From assembly GCF_020149935.1 (NCBI RefSeq), contig NZ_CP083757.1:3683501-3747500 (forward strand): 64,000 nt of DNA, in the 5' to 3' direction. Below, in pieces: positions 40,384 to 48,016 of the stretch. A program made the translations under genes and the position numbers. The stretch is from Marinilongibacter aquaticus. Its GTDB lineage: Bacteria; Bacteroidota; Bacteroidia; Cytophagales; Spirosomataceae. Each line of letters starts with the position of its first letter. Within the stretch, counting starts at the first letter, position 1. The notes below the pieces were generated by a model. The model ran no database searches, was not told where the DNA came from, and saw only the letters and a list, made by a program, of their open reading frames with translations.

Positions 40384-41211
40384 CTATTCTTCAACCTTTT
40401 CCAAATCTACAAGTTCATTGTAGAGGTTGAAAAAAGTGTCGGTAATGTTTTCGTCTTCAACCAAGGCTTCGATTTTCTTGTCAGAAGATTCTTCCATAAT
40501 GCTCTCAATGTCTTCGCGAAGTTCGTCGTTGGCTTTTACGATCACATCTGCAAATTCACAGCCCACTTTAATCAGCCCGCTGAAATCTCTCGAACGCAAG
40601 TTCGCTAGGTTTTCATCGGAAATGTCGATCATTTTGGCTTTCGGTATGATGTCTTCCGAAAATTTATGGTCGAATACATTGTTGTACACCGTAAACACGG
40701 CTTTTGTATTCTTGAAAATCGGATCGTTTTTGTATGTCGTTTTCAGGTACAAAGGCACCAATGCGGTCATCCAGTCGGTGCAATGCACTACATCCGGAGC
40801 CCAGCCTAGTTTTTTCACTGTTTCCAAAGCTCCTTTGCAGAAGAAGATGGCTCTTTCGTCGTTGTCATCGTAGAATGTGCCCTGCTTATCGGTGAAGACC
40901 GTTTTTCTTTGGAAATAATCTTCGTTGTCGAGAAAATATACCTGAAGTTTCGCCGAAGGAATAGAAGCCACTTTGATAATCAGAGGTTTTTCTTCATCGC
41001 CAACACTGATGTTGATACCAGAAAGACGAACGACCTCGTGCAGCCTATTTTTTCGTTCATTTATAGTTCCGAAACGTGGCATGAGGATTCTGATTTCCAT
41101 CCCACGCTCTTGCATTTCTTGAGGAAGCTTTCGCGTTAAACTCGCAATTTTTGATAATTCTAGAAAGGGGTCAATTTCGCTAGTTAGATATAGAATCCTA
41201 AGTTTGCTCAT
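40384..41211 (-). CDS. Glycogen/starch synthase N-terminal domain protein (GT5-like, half length)
   Basis: A 275-residue protein resembling only the N-terminal Rossmann half of GlgA. It starts with ILYLTSEIDPFLELS (where GlgA has an ADP-glucose-binding KxGGL loop) and includes PDVVHCTDWMTALVPLYLK and FTVYNN. The KxGGL lysine-glycine loop is replaced by ELSKIASL, and the whole C-terminal donor-binding half is missing. The last 60 residues are acidic helices. It cannot be a normal glycogen synthase. Homologues of this half-length type are widespread in Bacteroidota and may have a regulatory or structural role. Here it stands just upstream of glmS, on the same strand. Confidence 0.75.
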   Translation of the reverse strand: MSKLRILYLTSEIDPFLELSKIASLTRKLPQEMQERGMEIRILMPRFGTINERKNRLHEVVRLSGINISVGDEEKPLIIKVASIPSAKLQVYFLDNEDYFQRKTVFTDKQGTFYDDNDERAIFFCKGALETVKKLGWAPDVVHCTDWMTALVPLYLKTTYKNDPIFKNTKAVFTVYNNVFDHKFSEDIIPKAKMIDISDENLANLRSRDFSGLIKVGCEFADVIVKANDELREDIESIMEESSDKKIEALVEDENITDTFFNLYNELVDLEKVEE

Positions 41212-41260
41212 AAAGGACGGTTTTTGTGAAAAATAGTGGAATGAAGTTCCAATCGCGGGG

Positions 41261-41268
41261 CAAAGATA
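41261..41268 (-). promoter_or_regulatory. -7 element of the glycogen-synthase-like gene
   Basis: The minus strand reads TATCTTTG (TAnnTTTG) about 50 bases before the ATG. A TTG (plus 41292-41294) lies 23 bases upstream, at the far end of the allowed range. Confidence 0.5.
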
Positions 41269-41345
41269 CTAAAAAAAATCCTATATTTTGCCAAACCTTT
41301 TGTTATTTATTTGTTCTGACAAGTAAATAAACCCTTGAATCCTAA

Positions 41346-42767
41346 CTACTTGCGTGCTTCCAAATCGACCAATACCACGTGCCCTTCTTCGTTTTTTTGC
41401 ACCTCTAGATTCCAATGGCTAAGGGCTTTTTGTGTTTCATCCCAAATCGACTTGTTTCCGTATATAATGTCCTGGAAATAAGTGTCTAGTGGCGTATTTG
41501 CTACTTCTTCGCAAAGGGCAATATAGTCTTGCGAACTGTAGCCTACGAATGGTTTGCCAAAACGAGCCCAGAGGGTTTGCATAACTTGGTCTAAGCCTTT
41601 TTCTCCTTGGCTTTGTTCGAGGATTAGGCTGTGAAGGATTAATCCGGCCAATGCTCCCTTGTTGTAAACGGAGGCTGTGCGGTTGGGTACCGATTTCTTG
41701 TATCCGTCGAGCCAGAGGTCGTAGGAAGAACTAGCTAGTGATTCACTGGCTTCGTCGGCTCCTTCGAAATGCCGTTTTATCGTCGTGCCGAACTCCTTGA
41801 TGAATTGATCGCGGGAGAGTACGCCTGCTCGATGGAGGATCCAGTCGCCGTAAAGTGTGGTTAGGCCTTCGGCCACAAAGCAAGTTTCAAAATAGTTTTC
41901 TTTGCTGTAATCGTAGGGAAGTAGCTCGATGGGGCGAATTTTCTTGACATTCCAAGTATGGAAAAGCTCATGCGAAGCCAAGCAAAGTAGGTCGGTGTAG
42001 AACTGATCAAAGTCTTGTCCGTCGGGTCCGAGTGTCATCATTGTGCTGTTGCGGTGTTCTACGCCATGATAAAACGAATGTGGCAACATCCACAGCATAA
42101 AGTGATATTCTGGTTCAGGGAATTCTTGGAAAAGTTCAATTTGTACTTGTGTAAACTTTTTGAAGTCATCCAACAGTCTGTCCCAATCAATTTCTACTTT
42201 GCCTTTTATCCAGACATGAAAGTCGTGTTTGCCAATATTGTACGTTTTATGTTGAATTTGGTCCGAAATCATAATGGGGGAGTCGACCAGATCGTGAAAA
42301 TTTTTGGCTTTGAATGTGCTTAAACTTCCGCTTTTTTGGTGAGCCATGCCCGAGGCAATTTGACGGTTCGCGGTGAAATCGACCGTGAGGCTACAGGCTT
42401 CGTTTACTTTTTCATCGATATACATGCAGCAGTTGACGGGATTGAGGTAGAAAAAACCGGAGTCGACAAAACTGCCGCCCGCATTCTGCATGTCGGCGTA
42501 AAACTCGTAGCGTACAGAGCAGGCCGAATGCCCTTGGCTTTCGATTTGCCAGCGGTCTTTATTGATTTTGGAAATCGGTATTTCTTGTCGGTTTGCGTCG
42601 AAAGCACGTACTTTACGAATATACTGGGCAAAATTTTGAAGTTCATAACGGCCTGGACGCCAAGCCGGAAGCTGAATTTCTTGCTTTGTAGACTTTATAT
42701 TTTCGAAGGAGACTTCGATTTCCAAATACTTTTGTGTGCGATCGGGCCAGTTTATTTTATAATTCAT
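41346..42767 (-). CDS. M61-family zinc aminopeptidase without PDZ domain
   Basis: A 473-residue gluzincin of the glycyl-aminopeptidase (M61) type. The N-terminal beta domain (about 1-160, with WRPGRYELQNFAQYI) is followed by the zinc site HELFH (266-270) with a downstream Glu (FVAEGLTTLYG) and the helical domain. It has no signal peptide. Usual M61 members have about 580-620 residues and end in a PDZ domain; here the protein stops right after the catalytic part (last residues EARK). The role is probably cytoplasmic peptide trimming. It diverges from rpmH across 86 bases. Confidence 0.85.
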   Translation of the reverse strand: MNYKINWPDRTQKYLEIEVSFENIKSTKQEIQLPAWRPGRYELQNFAQYIRKVRAFDANRQEIPISKINKDRWQIESQGHSACSVRYEFYADMQNAGGSFVDSGFFYLNPVNCCMYIDEKVNEACSLTVDFTANRQIASGMAHQKSGSLSTFKAKNFHDLVDSPIMISDQIQHKTYNIGKHDFHVWIKGKVEIDWDRLLDDFKKFTQVQIELFQEFPEPEYHFMLWMLPHSFYHGVEHRNSTMMTLGPDGQDFDQFYTDLLCLASHELFHTWNVKKIRPIELLPYDYSKENYFETCFVAEGLTTLYGDWILHRAGVLSRDQFIKEFGTTIKRHFEGADEASESLASSSYDLWLDGYKKSVPNRTASVYNKGALAGLILHSLILEQSQGEKGLDQVMQTLWARFGKPFVGYSSQDYIALCEEVANTPLDTYFQDIIYGNKSIWDETQKALSHWNLEVQKNEEGHVVLVDLEARK

Positions 42768-42801
42768 TTGGATATATATTTTTAAATAAAAAAGAAATCT
42801 T

Positions 42802-42809
42802 TATTTTTG
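42802..42809 (+). promoter_or_regulatory. -7 element of rpmH
   Basis: TATTTTTG matches TAnnTTTG, 44 bases before the rpmH ATG. The upstream TTG (42768-42770) is 31 bases away, so the -33 box is unclear. Confidence 0.45.
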
Positions 42810-42853
42810 CACTCCCAAAAAAATGAGTTCGGACAAAATTAAGTGATATAGAT

Positions 42854-43009
42854 ATGAAACGTACATTTCAGCCATCGAATAGAAAGCGTAAAAATAAGCA
42901 TGGTTTCCGTGAACGTTCTGCTACACCAGGTGGAAAAAGAGTATTGAAGGCACGCCGTGCAAGAGGGAGATGGAAATTGACCGTATCTGACGAGAAGACG
43001 CACAAGTAA
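42854..43009 (+). CDS. rpmH: 50S ribosomal protein L34
   Basis: A 51-residue basic protein of the large ribosomal subunit. It starts [19 protein letters not shown] and ends with the conserved G-R-x-K-L-T region plus a short tail. The start and stop were read directly from the sequence (ATG at 42854, TAA at 43007). It is followed by a strong terminator and then rnpA, the usual neighbour, although rnpA is 184 bases downstream and separately expressed here. No oriC or dnaA is near. Confidence 0.97.
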   Translation: MKRTFQPSNRKRKNKHGFRERSATPGGKRVLKARRARGRWKLTVSDEKTHK

Positions 43010-43039
43010 TCTTCGCAGATTTAAGGATATTTGTTTGGG

Positions 43040-43066
43040 CCACCACGCCATTGGCGTGGTGGTTTT
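43040..43066 (+). terminator. Terminator of rpmH
   Basis: A perfect 10-base GC-rich stem (43040-43049 with 43053-43062) with a 3-base loop, followed by TTTTATTT. It is 30 bases after the L34 stop, so rnpA probably needs its own promoter or read-through. Confidence 0.9.
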
Positions 43067-43193
43067 ATTTGTTGCTGTCTAGTGTAAAGAAATGAAGCTT
43101 TTGGTAAATTGTCGCAGTGCCCAAGGCCAATACACAGTTGACCCAAAAATGGCCTGCATTTCGCATTCAAATTATTTGTGCCACCCAAAGTAG

Positions 43194-43550
43194 ATGGATC
43201 AATCGTTTAAGAAACAGGAAAGGCTTTGTCATAAAAAGGTGATCGATAGCCTCTTCGATCGCTCGAATGCCCTGAATAAAAGCAAGGCGGAGTTTCCTGT
43301 GCGAATGATTTACAGAAAGGCTGAGGATGCCGGGCGTAGTCAGGTGTTGTTTTCAGTGTCCAAACGTGCCTTCAAACGTGCAGTCGACAGAAATGCCATG
43401 AAAAGGCGGCTGAGGGAAGCCTACAGGTTGAACAAGCACGAGATTGTGGACAAACCTTCTTATATTGTCTTTTTATATTTGTCGAAGGAAAAAATGTCTT
43501 TTGCAGACATTCAAAAGGCCATGCAAAAACTTCTTTCCAAGATTAAATGA
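43194..43550 (+). CDS. rnpA: Ribonuclease P protein component
   Basis: The 118-residue basic protein that helps the RNase P RNA cut tRNA leaders. The family signature is clear: KRAFKRAVDRNAMKRRLREAYR. N-terminal KKQERLCHKKVIDSLF is the first helix. It lies in the rpmH-rnpA order; the S41 protease gene follows after 15 bases and is probably in the same transcript. The start at 43194 gives normal length. Confidence 0.95.
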   Translation: MDQSFKKQERLCHKKVIDSLFDRSNALNKSKAEFPVRMIYRKAEDAGRSQVLFSVSKRAFKRAVDRNAMKRRLREAYRLNKHEIVDKPSYIVFLYLSKEKMSFADIQKAMQKLLSKIK

Positions 43551-43565
43551 TCTAAATCGAAATAA

Positions 43566-45215
43566 ATGAATAGAGTCCGAAAATACCTTGTCGGTTTGCT
43601 TTTGGTTTCTTGCGTAGTTTTGGTGGGTTTTCGGTTTGACGACCGCTATTTCGAAATTGCTAAGAATCTCGATATTTTTGCCAGTTTGTACAAAGAGTTG
43701 AATGCCCTTTATGTCGATGAGTTGAATCCAAGCAAAACTATGCAGACAGGCATAAATGCGATGTTGGAGAATCTCGACCCCTACACCAATTTTTATACAG
43801 AAGATTTGATCGAAGATTACCGTACACTCAATGCGGGAAAATACAATGGCATCGGGGCCACGGTAAATGAAAAATTGGGCGAACATACTGTGGTGATGGT
43901 CTACCAATATTCTCCAGCGGATGAGGCCGGCATTAAAATTGGAGATGTAATCACCCACATCAATGGTGTCAGTGTCGAAGGGCGGGATATAGACGAGATG
44001 AGTCGCTTGTTGAAAGGGCAAACGGGAACCAAGGTGGATTTGACGGTGAAGCGTTTTGGTGAAAGAAAACCTTTAAAATTGGAAGTGCGACGCGACGTGG
44101 TGCAAACTCCAAACGTGCCGCATTATGGTTTGGTGGATGCAAAAACAGGCTATATTCAGTTGAACGACTTCAGTGCCACTGCGGCTTCAGAGATAAAATC
44201 GGCATTTGATGAACTGAAAGGGCAGGGCATGCAATCCTTGATCTTGGATTTACGCGGCAATCCGGGCGGACTTTTGAATCAGGCCATCGAAATTTGTAAT
44301 TTCTTTTTGCCCAAAGGTGAGCTGATTGTGGAAACAAAGGGCAAGCTGGACCAATGGAATACGAAATACGAAAGTAAACGCGAGCCCGTTGATTTGGAAA
44401 TTCCGATTGCTGTACTCATCAACGGCTCGAGTGCATCGGCATCTGAAATTGTAAGCGGCACGCTGCAAGATTACGACCGTGCGGTTTTGATTGGGCAACG
44501 TTCTTTTGGGAAAGGTTTGGTGCAAACTACAAGGAGGCTCTCTTTCAATACGCAATTGAAGGTGACCACCGCCAAATATTATATTCCTTCCGGACGCTGC
44601 ATTCAGGCGATTGATTACAGCCACAGGAATGCCGATGGCAGTGTAGGGAAAATGCCCGATTCTTTACGAAGTACGTTTTATACGAAAAATCGCAGACCTG
44701 TAAAAGATGGTGGAGGGGTAGATCCAGACATTGATCTGGAACCCAAGCTTTTGTCTACTTTGACAAGCGAGCTTATCGAACAAGGGTTATTGTTTGATTT
44801 CGCCACACGCTACTTTTACGAGAACCAAGAAGCTGTGCCCGAAAACGGTTTTGTGCCAGACGACAAAACTTTCGCCTCATTCAAGGCCTTTGTCGAAGAA
44901 TCGGGATTTAAATATGAAGATGAGGCCACTTTGGCATTGGATCAATTGGATCAGGCGGCAAAAAGCGATGAGGCTTATGGAAACTTGGAGGCCGATTTGC
45001 AGATGCTTCGAAACAGGGTGGAGGCCAAGTCGGCCGAAGATTGGACACGCTACAAAGAAGAAATAAAGAATGAATTGGCTCTGGAAATATTGAGCAGATA
45101 CCATTACGATAAAGTGATGAAGTTTGTGTCTTTCGAAAAAGACCAAGAAGTACAAAAGGCATTGGAAATTCTAAAAGACCAGAACGCATATCAAGCGATT
45201 TTGAAGGGAAAATAA
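43566..45215 (+). CDS. S41-family C-terminal processing protease (CtpA-like)
   Basis: A periplasmic tail-specific serine protease. It has an N-terminal membrane segment (about 6-22), a PDZ domain (about 95-165; AGIKIGDVITHING) and the S41 catalytic domain with the Ser-Lys dyad: S291 in SSASASEIV and K316 in RSFGKGLVQ, with Q320. YIPSGRCIQ and DPDIDLEP follow, then a C-terminal helical region to 549. It is coupled to tsaB by a 1-base overlap (TAATG). Such proteases trim envelope proteins. No partner is evident. Confidence 0.92.
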   Translation: MNRVRKYLVGLLLVSCVVLVGFRFDDRYFEIAKNLDIFASLYKELNALYVDELNPSKTMQTGINAMLENLDPYTNFYTEDLIEDYRTLNAGKYNGIGATVNEKLGEHTVVMVYQYSPADEAGIKIGDVITHINGVSVEGRDIDEMSRLLKGQTGTKVDLTVKRFGERKPLKLEVRRDVVQTPNVPHYGLVDAKTGYIQLNDFSATAASEIKSAFDELKGQGMQSLILDLRGNPGGLLNQAIEICNFFLPKGELIVETKGKLDQWNTKYESKREPVDLEIPIAVLINGSSASASEIVSGTLQDYDRAVLIGQRSFGKGLVQTTRRLSFNTQLKVTTAKYYIPSGRCIQAIDYSHRNADGSVGKMPDSLRSTFYTKNRRPVKDGGGVDPDIDLEPKLLSTLTSELIEQGLLFDFATRYFYENQEAVPENGFVPDDKTFASFKAFVEESGFKYEDEATLALDQLDQAAKSDEAYGNLEADLQMLRNRVEAKSAEDWTRYKEEIKNELALEILSRYHYDKVMKFVSFEKDQEVQKALEILKDQNAYQAILKGK

Positions 45216-45913
45216 TGAGCGTGATTTTGAGTATTGAAAGTGCGACAGAATGTTGCTCCGTGGCTTTACACAAAGAGGGTCAACTTTTGGGCAATGTAGA
45301 GCTTTTGACGGGGCGATCGACGGCGGAGATGTTGACTACCGCAATCGAGAATGTATTGTCGCTGTGCAAGGTTGATTTCAATGATTTGTCGGCCATTGCC
45401 GTGTCGAAAGGGCCTGGCTCGTATACTGGGCTTCGGATCGGTGTAAGTACGGCAAAGGGTTTGGCCTATGCCCTCGATTTGCCTTTGCTTTCAGTAAACA
45501 CTTTGGACGCCATGATCGCCGAAGTACAGCCTTTCAGGGAAGAAGGGATTTATTTTTGCCCAATGTTGGATGCCCGAAGGATGGAAGTGTATTGCAAGCT
45601 GAGCGATGGCCTACGGGAGATTTTGGAGACTTCGGCGGTTATAGTCGATGAAAACAGCTTTGAGGAAGAATTGAAAGGACAGCGTATTTTGTTTTTTGGC
45701 CCCGGGGCGAATAAATGCAAAACCATTTTGGAAAGTCAAGAGAATGCGATGTTCTTCTCGCAGCCGCTGTATCCCAAAGCCGCTTCGATGGGCGTGCTAG
45801 CCTACAAAAAGTACTGCAGTCAAGCTTTTGAAGACTTGGAAGCTTTTGAGCCTTTTTACCTGAAAGAGTTTATGGGTACAAAGCCCACGAAAAACAAAAA
45901 AGTCGTGGCTTGA
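45215..45913 (+). CDS. tsaB: tRNA threonylcarbamoyladenosine biosynthesis protein TsaB
   Basis: The scaffold subunit of the t6A37 tRNA-modification complex. It has an ASKHA fold: ILSIESATECCSVAL, then KGPGSYTGLRIGVSTAKGLAYA, the family hallmark. The 232-residue length fits. The last codons and the stop codon lie in the hairpin at 45900-45925, which probably ends transcription of the convergent hpf gene. It is coupled to the S41 gene by a 1-base overlap. TsaD and TsaE are not in the window. Confidence 0.93.
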   Translation: MSVILSIESATECCSVALHKEGQLLGNVELLTGRSTAEMLTTAIENVLSLCKVDFNDLSAIAVSKGPGSYTGLRIGVSTAKGLAYALDLPLLSVNTLDAMIAEVQPFREEGIYFCPMLDARRMEVYCKLSDGLREILETSAVIVDENSFEEELKGQRILFFGPGANKCKTILESQENAMFFSQPLYPKAASMGVLAYKKYCSQAFEDLEAFEPFYLKEFMGTKPTKNKKVVA

Positions 45914-45925
45914 GAACCACGACTT
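45888..45925 (-). terminator. Terminator of hpf inside the end of tsaB
   Basis: Arms 45900-45908 and 45917-45925 pair perfectly over 9 bases. On the minus strand the stem is followed by TTTTTTGTTTTT, made from the Lys/Asn codons of tsaB. The stem includes the tsaB stop codon region, so the same DNA codes for protein on one strand and terminates the other. Confidence 0.78.
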
Positions 45926-45952
45926 CCAATTAATTACAAGGATGAATTGATT

Positions 45953-46318
45953 TTACAATTCATCTTCCAAAACTTCTTCTGTACTGTTTACAGGCATTTC
46001 CGATTTGCTTCGGTTATGGTCATTTAATTTCTGTTTGAAACGCTTGACTTTCCGCGTGAGCACATCCAGTGCTAAGTCTGTGGCCTCTTCGAATGAGCTT
46101 CCCTCTTCTTTCACAAAAATTGAGTTTCCCGGCACATTCAGTTTAACTTCAATTAGCTTTTTCTGGACTTTCGTTTTCTCGCCTTTTTCCAATCGAAGAT
46201 AAACGTCTCCGTCAATTATTCGATCGTAGAAAGTTTCGAGTTTGTTTAATTTCTTTTGAATAAAATCCATTAATGACTGATCTGCATTGAAGTGTACTGC
46301 ATTCACTGTAAGCTTCAT
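45953..46318 (-). CDS. hpf: Ribosome hibernation promoting factor family (RaiA/HPF)
   Basis: A 121-residue small protein that binds the ribosome during stationary phase. It starts MKLTVNAVHFNADQSL, has DRIIDGDVYLRLEKGE and ends in a KQKLNDHNRSK basic region, and an acidic tail follows. Length corresponds to the short HPF/RaiA type without the dimerisation domain. ATG 46318 is chosen; the longer frame to 46387 adds an unlikely Cys/Gly-rich extension. Its promoter-like element stands at 46397-46428, giving a leader of about 70 bases. The terminator lies in the end of tsaB. Confidence 0.88.
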   Translation of the reverse strand: MKLTVNAVHFNADQSLMDFIQKKLNKLETFYDRIIDGDVYLRLEKGEKTKVQKKLIEVKLNVPGNSIFVKEEGSSFEEATDLALDVLTRKVKRFKQKLNDHNRSKSEMPVNSTEEVLEDEL

Positions 46319-46396
46319 ATTTCTCGAGTTTAAGGTTAAAAATATGACCATGGCAAGGAGTCGACAGCCGCCGAAGACGGCCATCATCTTGCACTA

Positions 46397-46428
46397 TCAA
46401 TGTAGCAAAAAAGACCTTTGACTCAAAA
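46397..46428 (-). promoter_or_regulatory. Promoter of hpf
   Basis: The minus strand reads TTTTG (plus 46424-46428), 19 bases, then TACATTGA (plus 46397-46404), close to TAnnTTTG with one deviation in the TTTG part. Confidence 0.5.
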
Positions 46429-46452
46429 GCAAATCGGAAAAATTAAGGCTTT

Positions 46453-48015
46453 TTAAAACTGTTCGTCTTCAGCCGAATAGTCTTTGAAAGTTTTCTGGAT
46501 ATTTTGATCCGTCGCTTTCTTTTTCGACTCCCAATTGGCATTCAGTTCCAAGGCCACCAATCCTTTCAAATTCATGGCGTTTAGGAAATCGTCCATCGAC
46601 CTTTTGAAGTTCGTTGACCTTCTCGATGATTTCAAAGCATAATCTCTGGCGAAAATATCGCCTTTGGTCTGGATTTCGTTTTTCTTTTCGATCACATAAT
46701 TCAAGCGATCTATTATGTCTTTCATCGATTTACCCACAACCTCGGTGGCTTCGAGTGTACCGATTGTCAACACTGTAGTACCGCCAACGGTAGATATTGT
46801 ACGTTGCAGGTTTTCGTTTCCTTTTGCAAAGACGCTCGAAAGGCCTGTAGTTGCACCCAAAGAGGCATTCACCACCGAGCGGTTCTTTTTCCCTTTTTTG
46901 GCCTTTGAATAGGCTTTTTTCAAAACCTCTTCTTTTTCTTTCAATTGCTCAAGCAATTCCCAACCGCGAATTAAGGTGCCTTTGTAAAGGGCAAATGTTT
47001 TTCTGTCGATTTCAGCTTCGTTGATGGCATTGTTGACTTTGAAGTTCACCCGCTGAACCGAACGCAATTTCGATTTGTCGATCACAAAGAAATCGATGTA
47101 AAAAGTGACAAATTCATCCGGGTCTTGCACGAAATCATAGTCAGGAGTCCAAATAAACTCATATTGATTGGCCGTGTTTTTTACCAAATTCTGTTTCCTG
47201 ATCTGGGGATTGTTGCTCAGAAAGTCGAAAGTCTCGATGTCTTCATCTCCGTTCGGATCTGAAAGGTAAAATCCAATGTCTACGGTTTCTTTTTCCTTTA
47301 TCTCGATTTCAGTCGTTTTGGGCACCAATGTGAGGGCAGGTGGAAGATCGAGTTGCGTAGGCACAAGCTTGATTCTTCCCTGACTTTGGCTTTTTGAAGG
47401 CTGATCTTCGACAGAAAAGGAAATGAACATCGGTTTTTCCTGCAATTTCTTGAATTGCGTATACGATGGCGACCAAGTCACCTCTCCACGGCTACTGATG
47501 TTCATGCCTTGTGGCAATTCTTCAATAGAGGGGATAAACACCAGCGGATCGTTGTCTTCGTCAAATACCACAGTGTTTTCGATTTGATATTTGTTGTTGG
47601 TGTTGTACTGAATGTAAAAAGGTTTCAGTTCATTCACCACAGGCGGCCTGTTGGTGTGCGAAACCACCAAATCCATTGTACGACGAGCAAAATCGCCTGA
47701 ATCGGATTGGGCTTCGATCAAGATTTGAAAAATTTTCACTCTTTCTATTCGGTCGACCAAACTGTAGTCTGGTGTCCAAGAAAAGTGGCCCGAAGAATCG
47801 AGCTCCATTCCCACTTGTTTGCCTTGGGTAATGTTGAAAATAAACCTACGGTCATCCATAGGGCCTGCTACAGAAAGATCCAGACTTTTCTCCTCGCCCT
47901 CTTTGAATTTATTCCAATTGTAATGGGTTGGAAAAACAATCTGGTAGTCAGATTGAGCTTGGGCAGTAAATGAGATGAAACTTAGGATAGCAATGATTGA
48001 ACGAGTTACACGCAT
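46453..48015 (-). CDS. Exported protein with Ig-like domains; unknown function
   Basis: A 520-residue protein with a signal peptide (1-20). Residues about 22-330 form three or four Ig/cadherin-like beta domains: GHFSWTPDYSLV, GEVTWSPSYTQF and YEFIWTPDYDFV are repeated strands, and DEDNDPLVF and DPNGDEDIE look like calcium loops. Residues about 335-520 are alpha-helical (WELLEQLKEKEEVLKKAYSK) with a Gly/Ser/Thr-rich hydrophobic stretch near 395-420. I do not recognise the family beyond the Ig repeats. The gene starts one base after the stop of the upstream gene, so the two are surely co-translated. Confidence 0.7.
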   Translation of the reverse strand: MRVTRSIIAILSFISFTAQAQSDYQIVFPTHYNWNKFKEGEEKSLDLSVAGPMDDRRFIFNITQGKQVGMELDSSGHFSWTPDYSLVDRIERVKIFQILIEAQSDSGDFARRTMDLVVSHTNRPPVVNELKPFYIQYNTNNKYQIENTVVFDEDNDPLVFIPSIEELPQGMNISSRGEVTWSPSYTQFKKLQEKPMFISFSVEDQPSKSQSQGRIKLVPTQLDLPPALTLVPKTTEIEIKEKETVDIGFYLSDPNGDEDIETFDFLSNNPQIRKQNLVKNTANQYEFIWTPDYDFVQDPDEFVTFYIDFFVIDKSKLRSVQRVNFKVNNAINEAEIDRKTFALYKGTLIRGWELLEQLKEKEEVLKKAYSKAKKGKKNRSVVNASLGATTGLSSVFAKGNENLQRTISTVGGTTVLTIGTLEATEVVGKSMKDIIDRLNYVIEKKNEIQTKGDIFARDYALKSSRRSTNFKRSMDDFLNAMNLKGLVALELNANWESKKKATDQNIQKTFKDYSAEDEQF

Positions 48016-48016
48016 C

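Noticed and set aside
43010-43193. Gap between rpmH and rnpA checked for an origin of replication
   Set aside because: Only the rpmH terminator is seen; there are no DnaA-box clusters, AT-rich repeats or dnaA gene.
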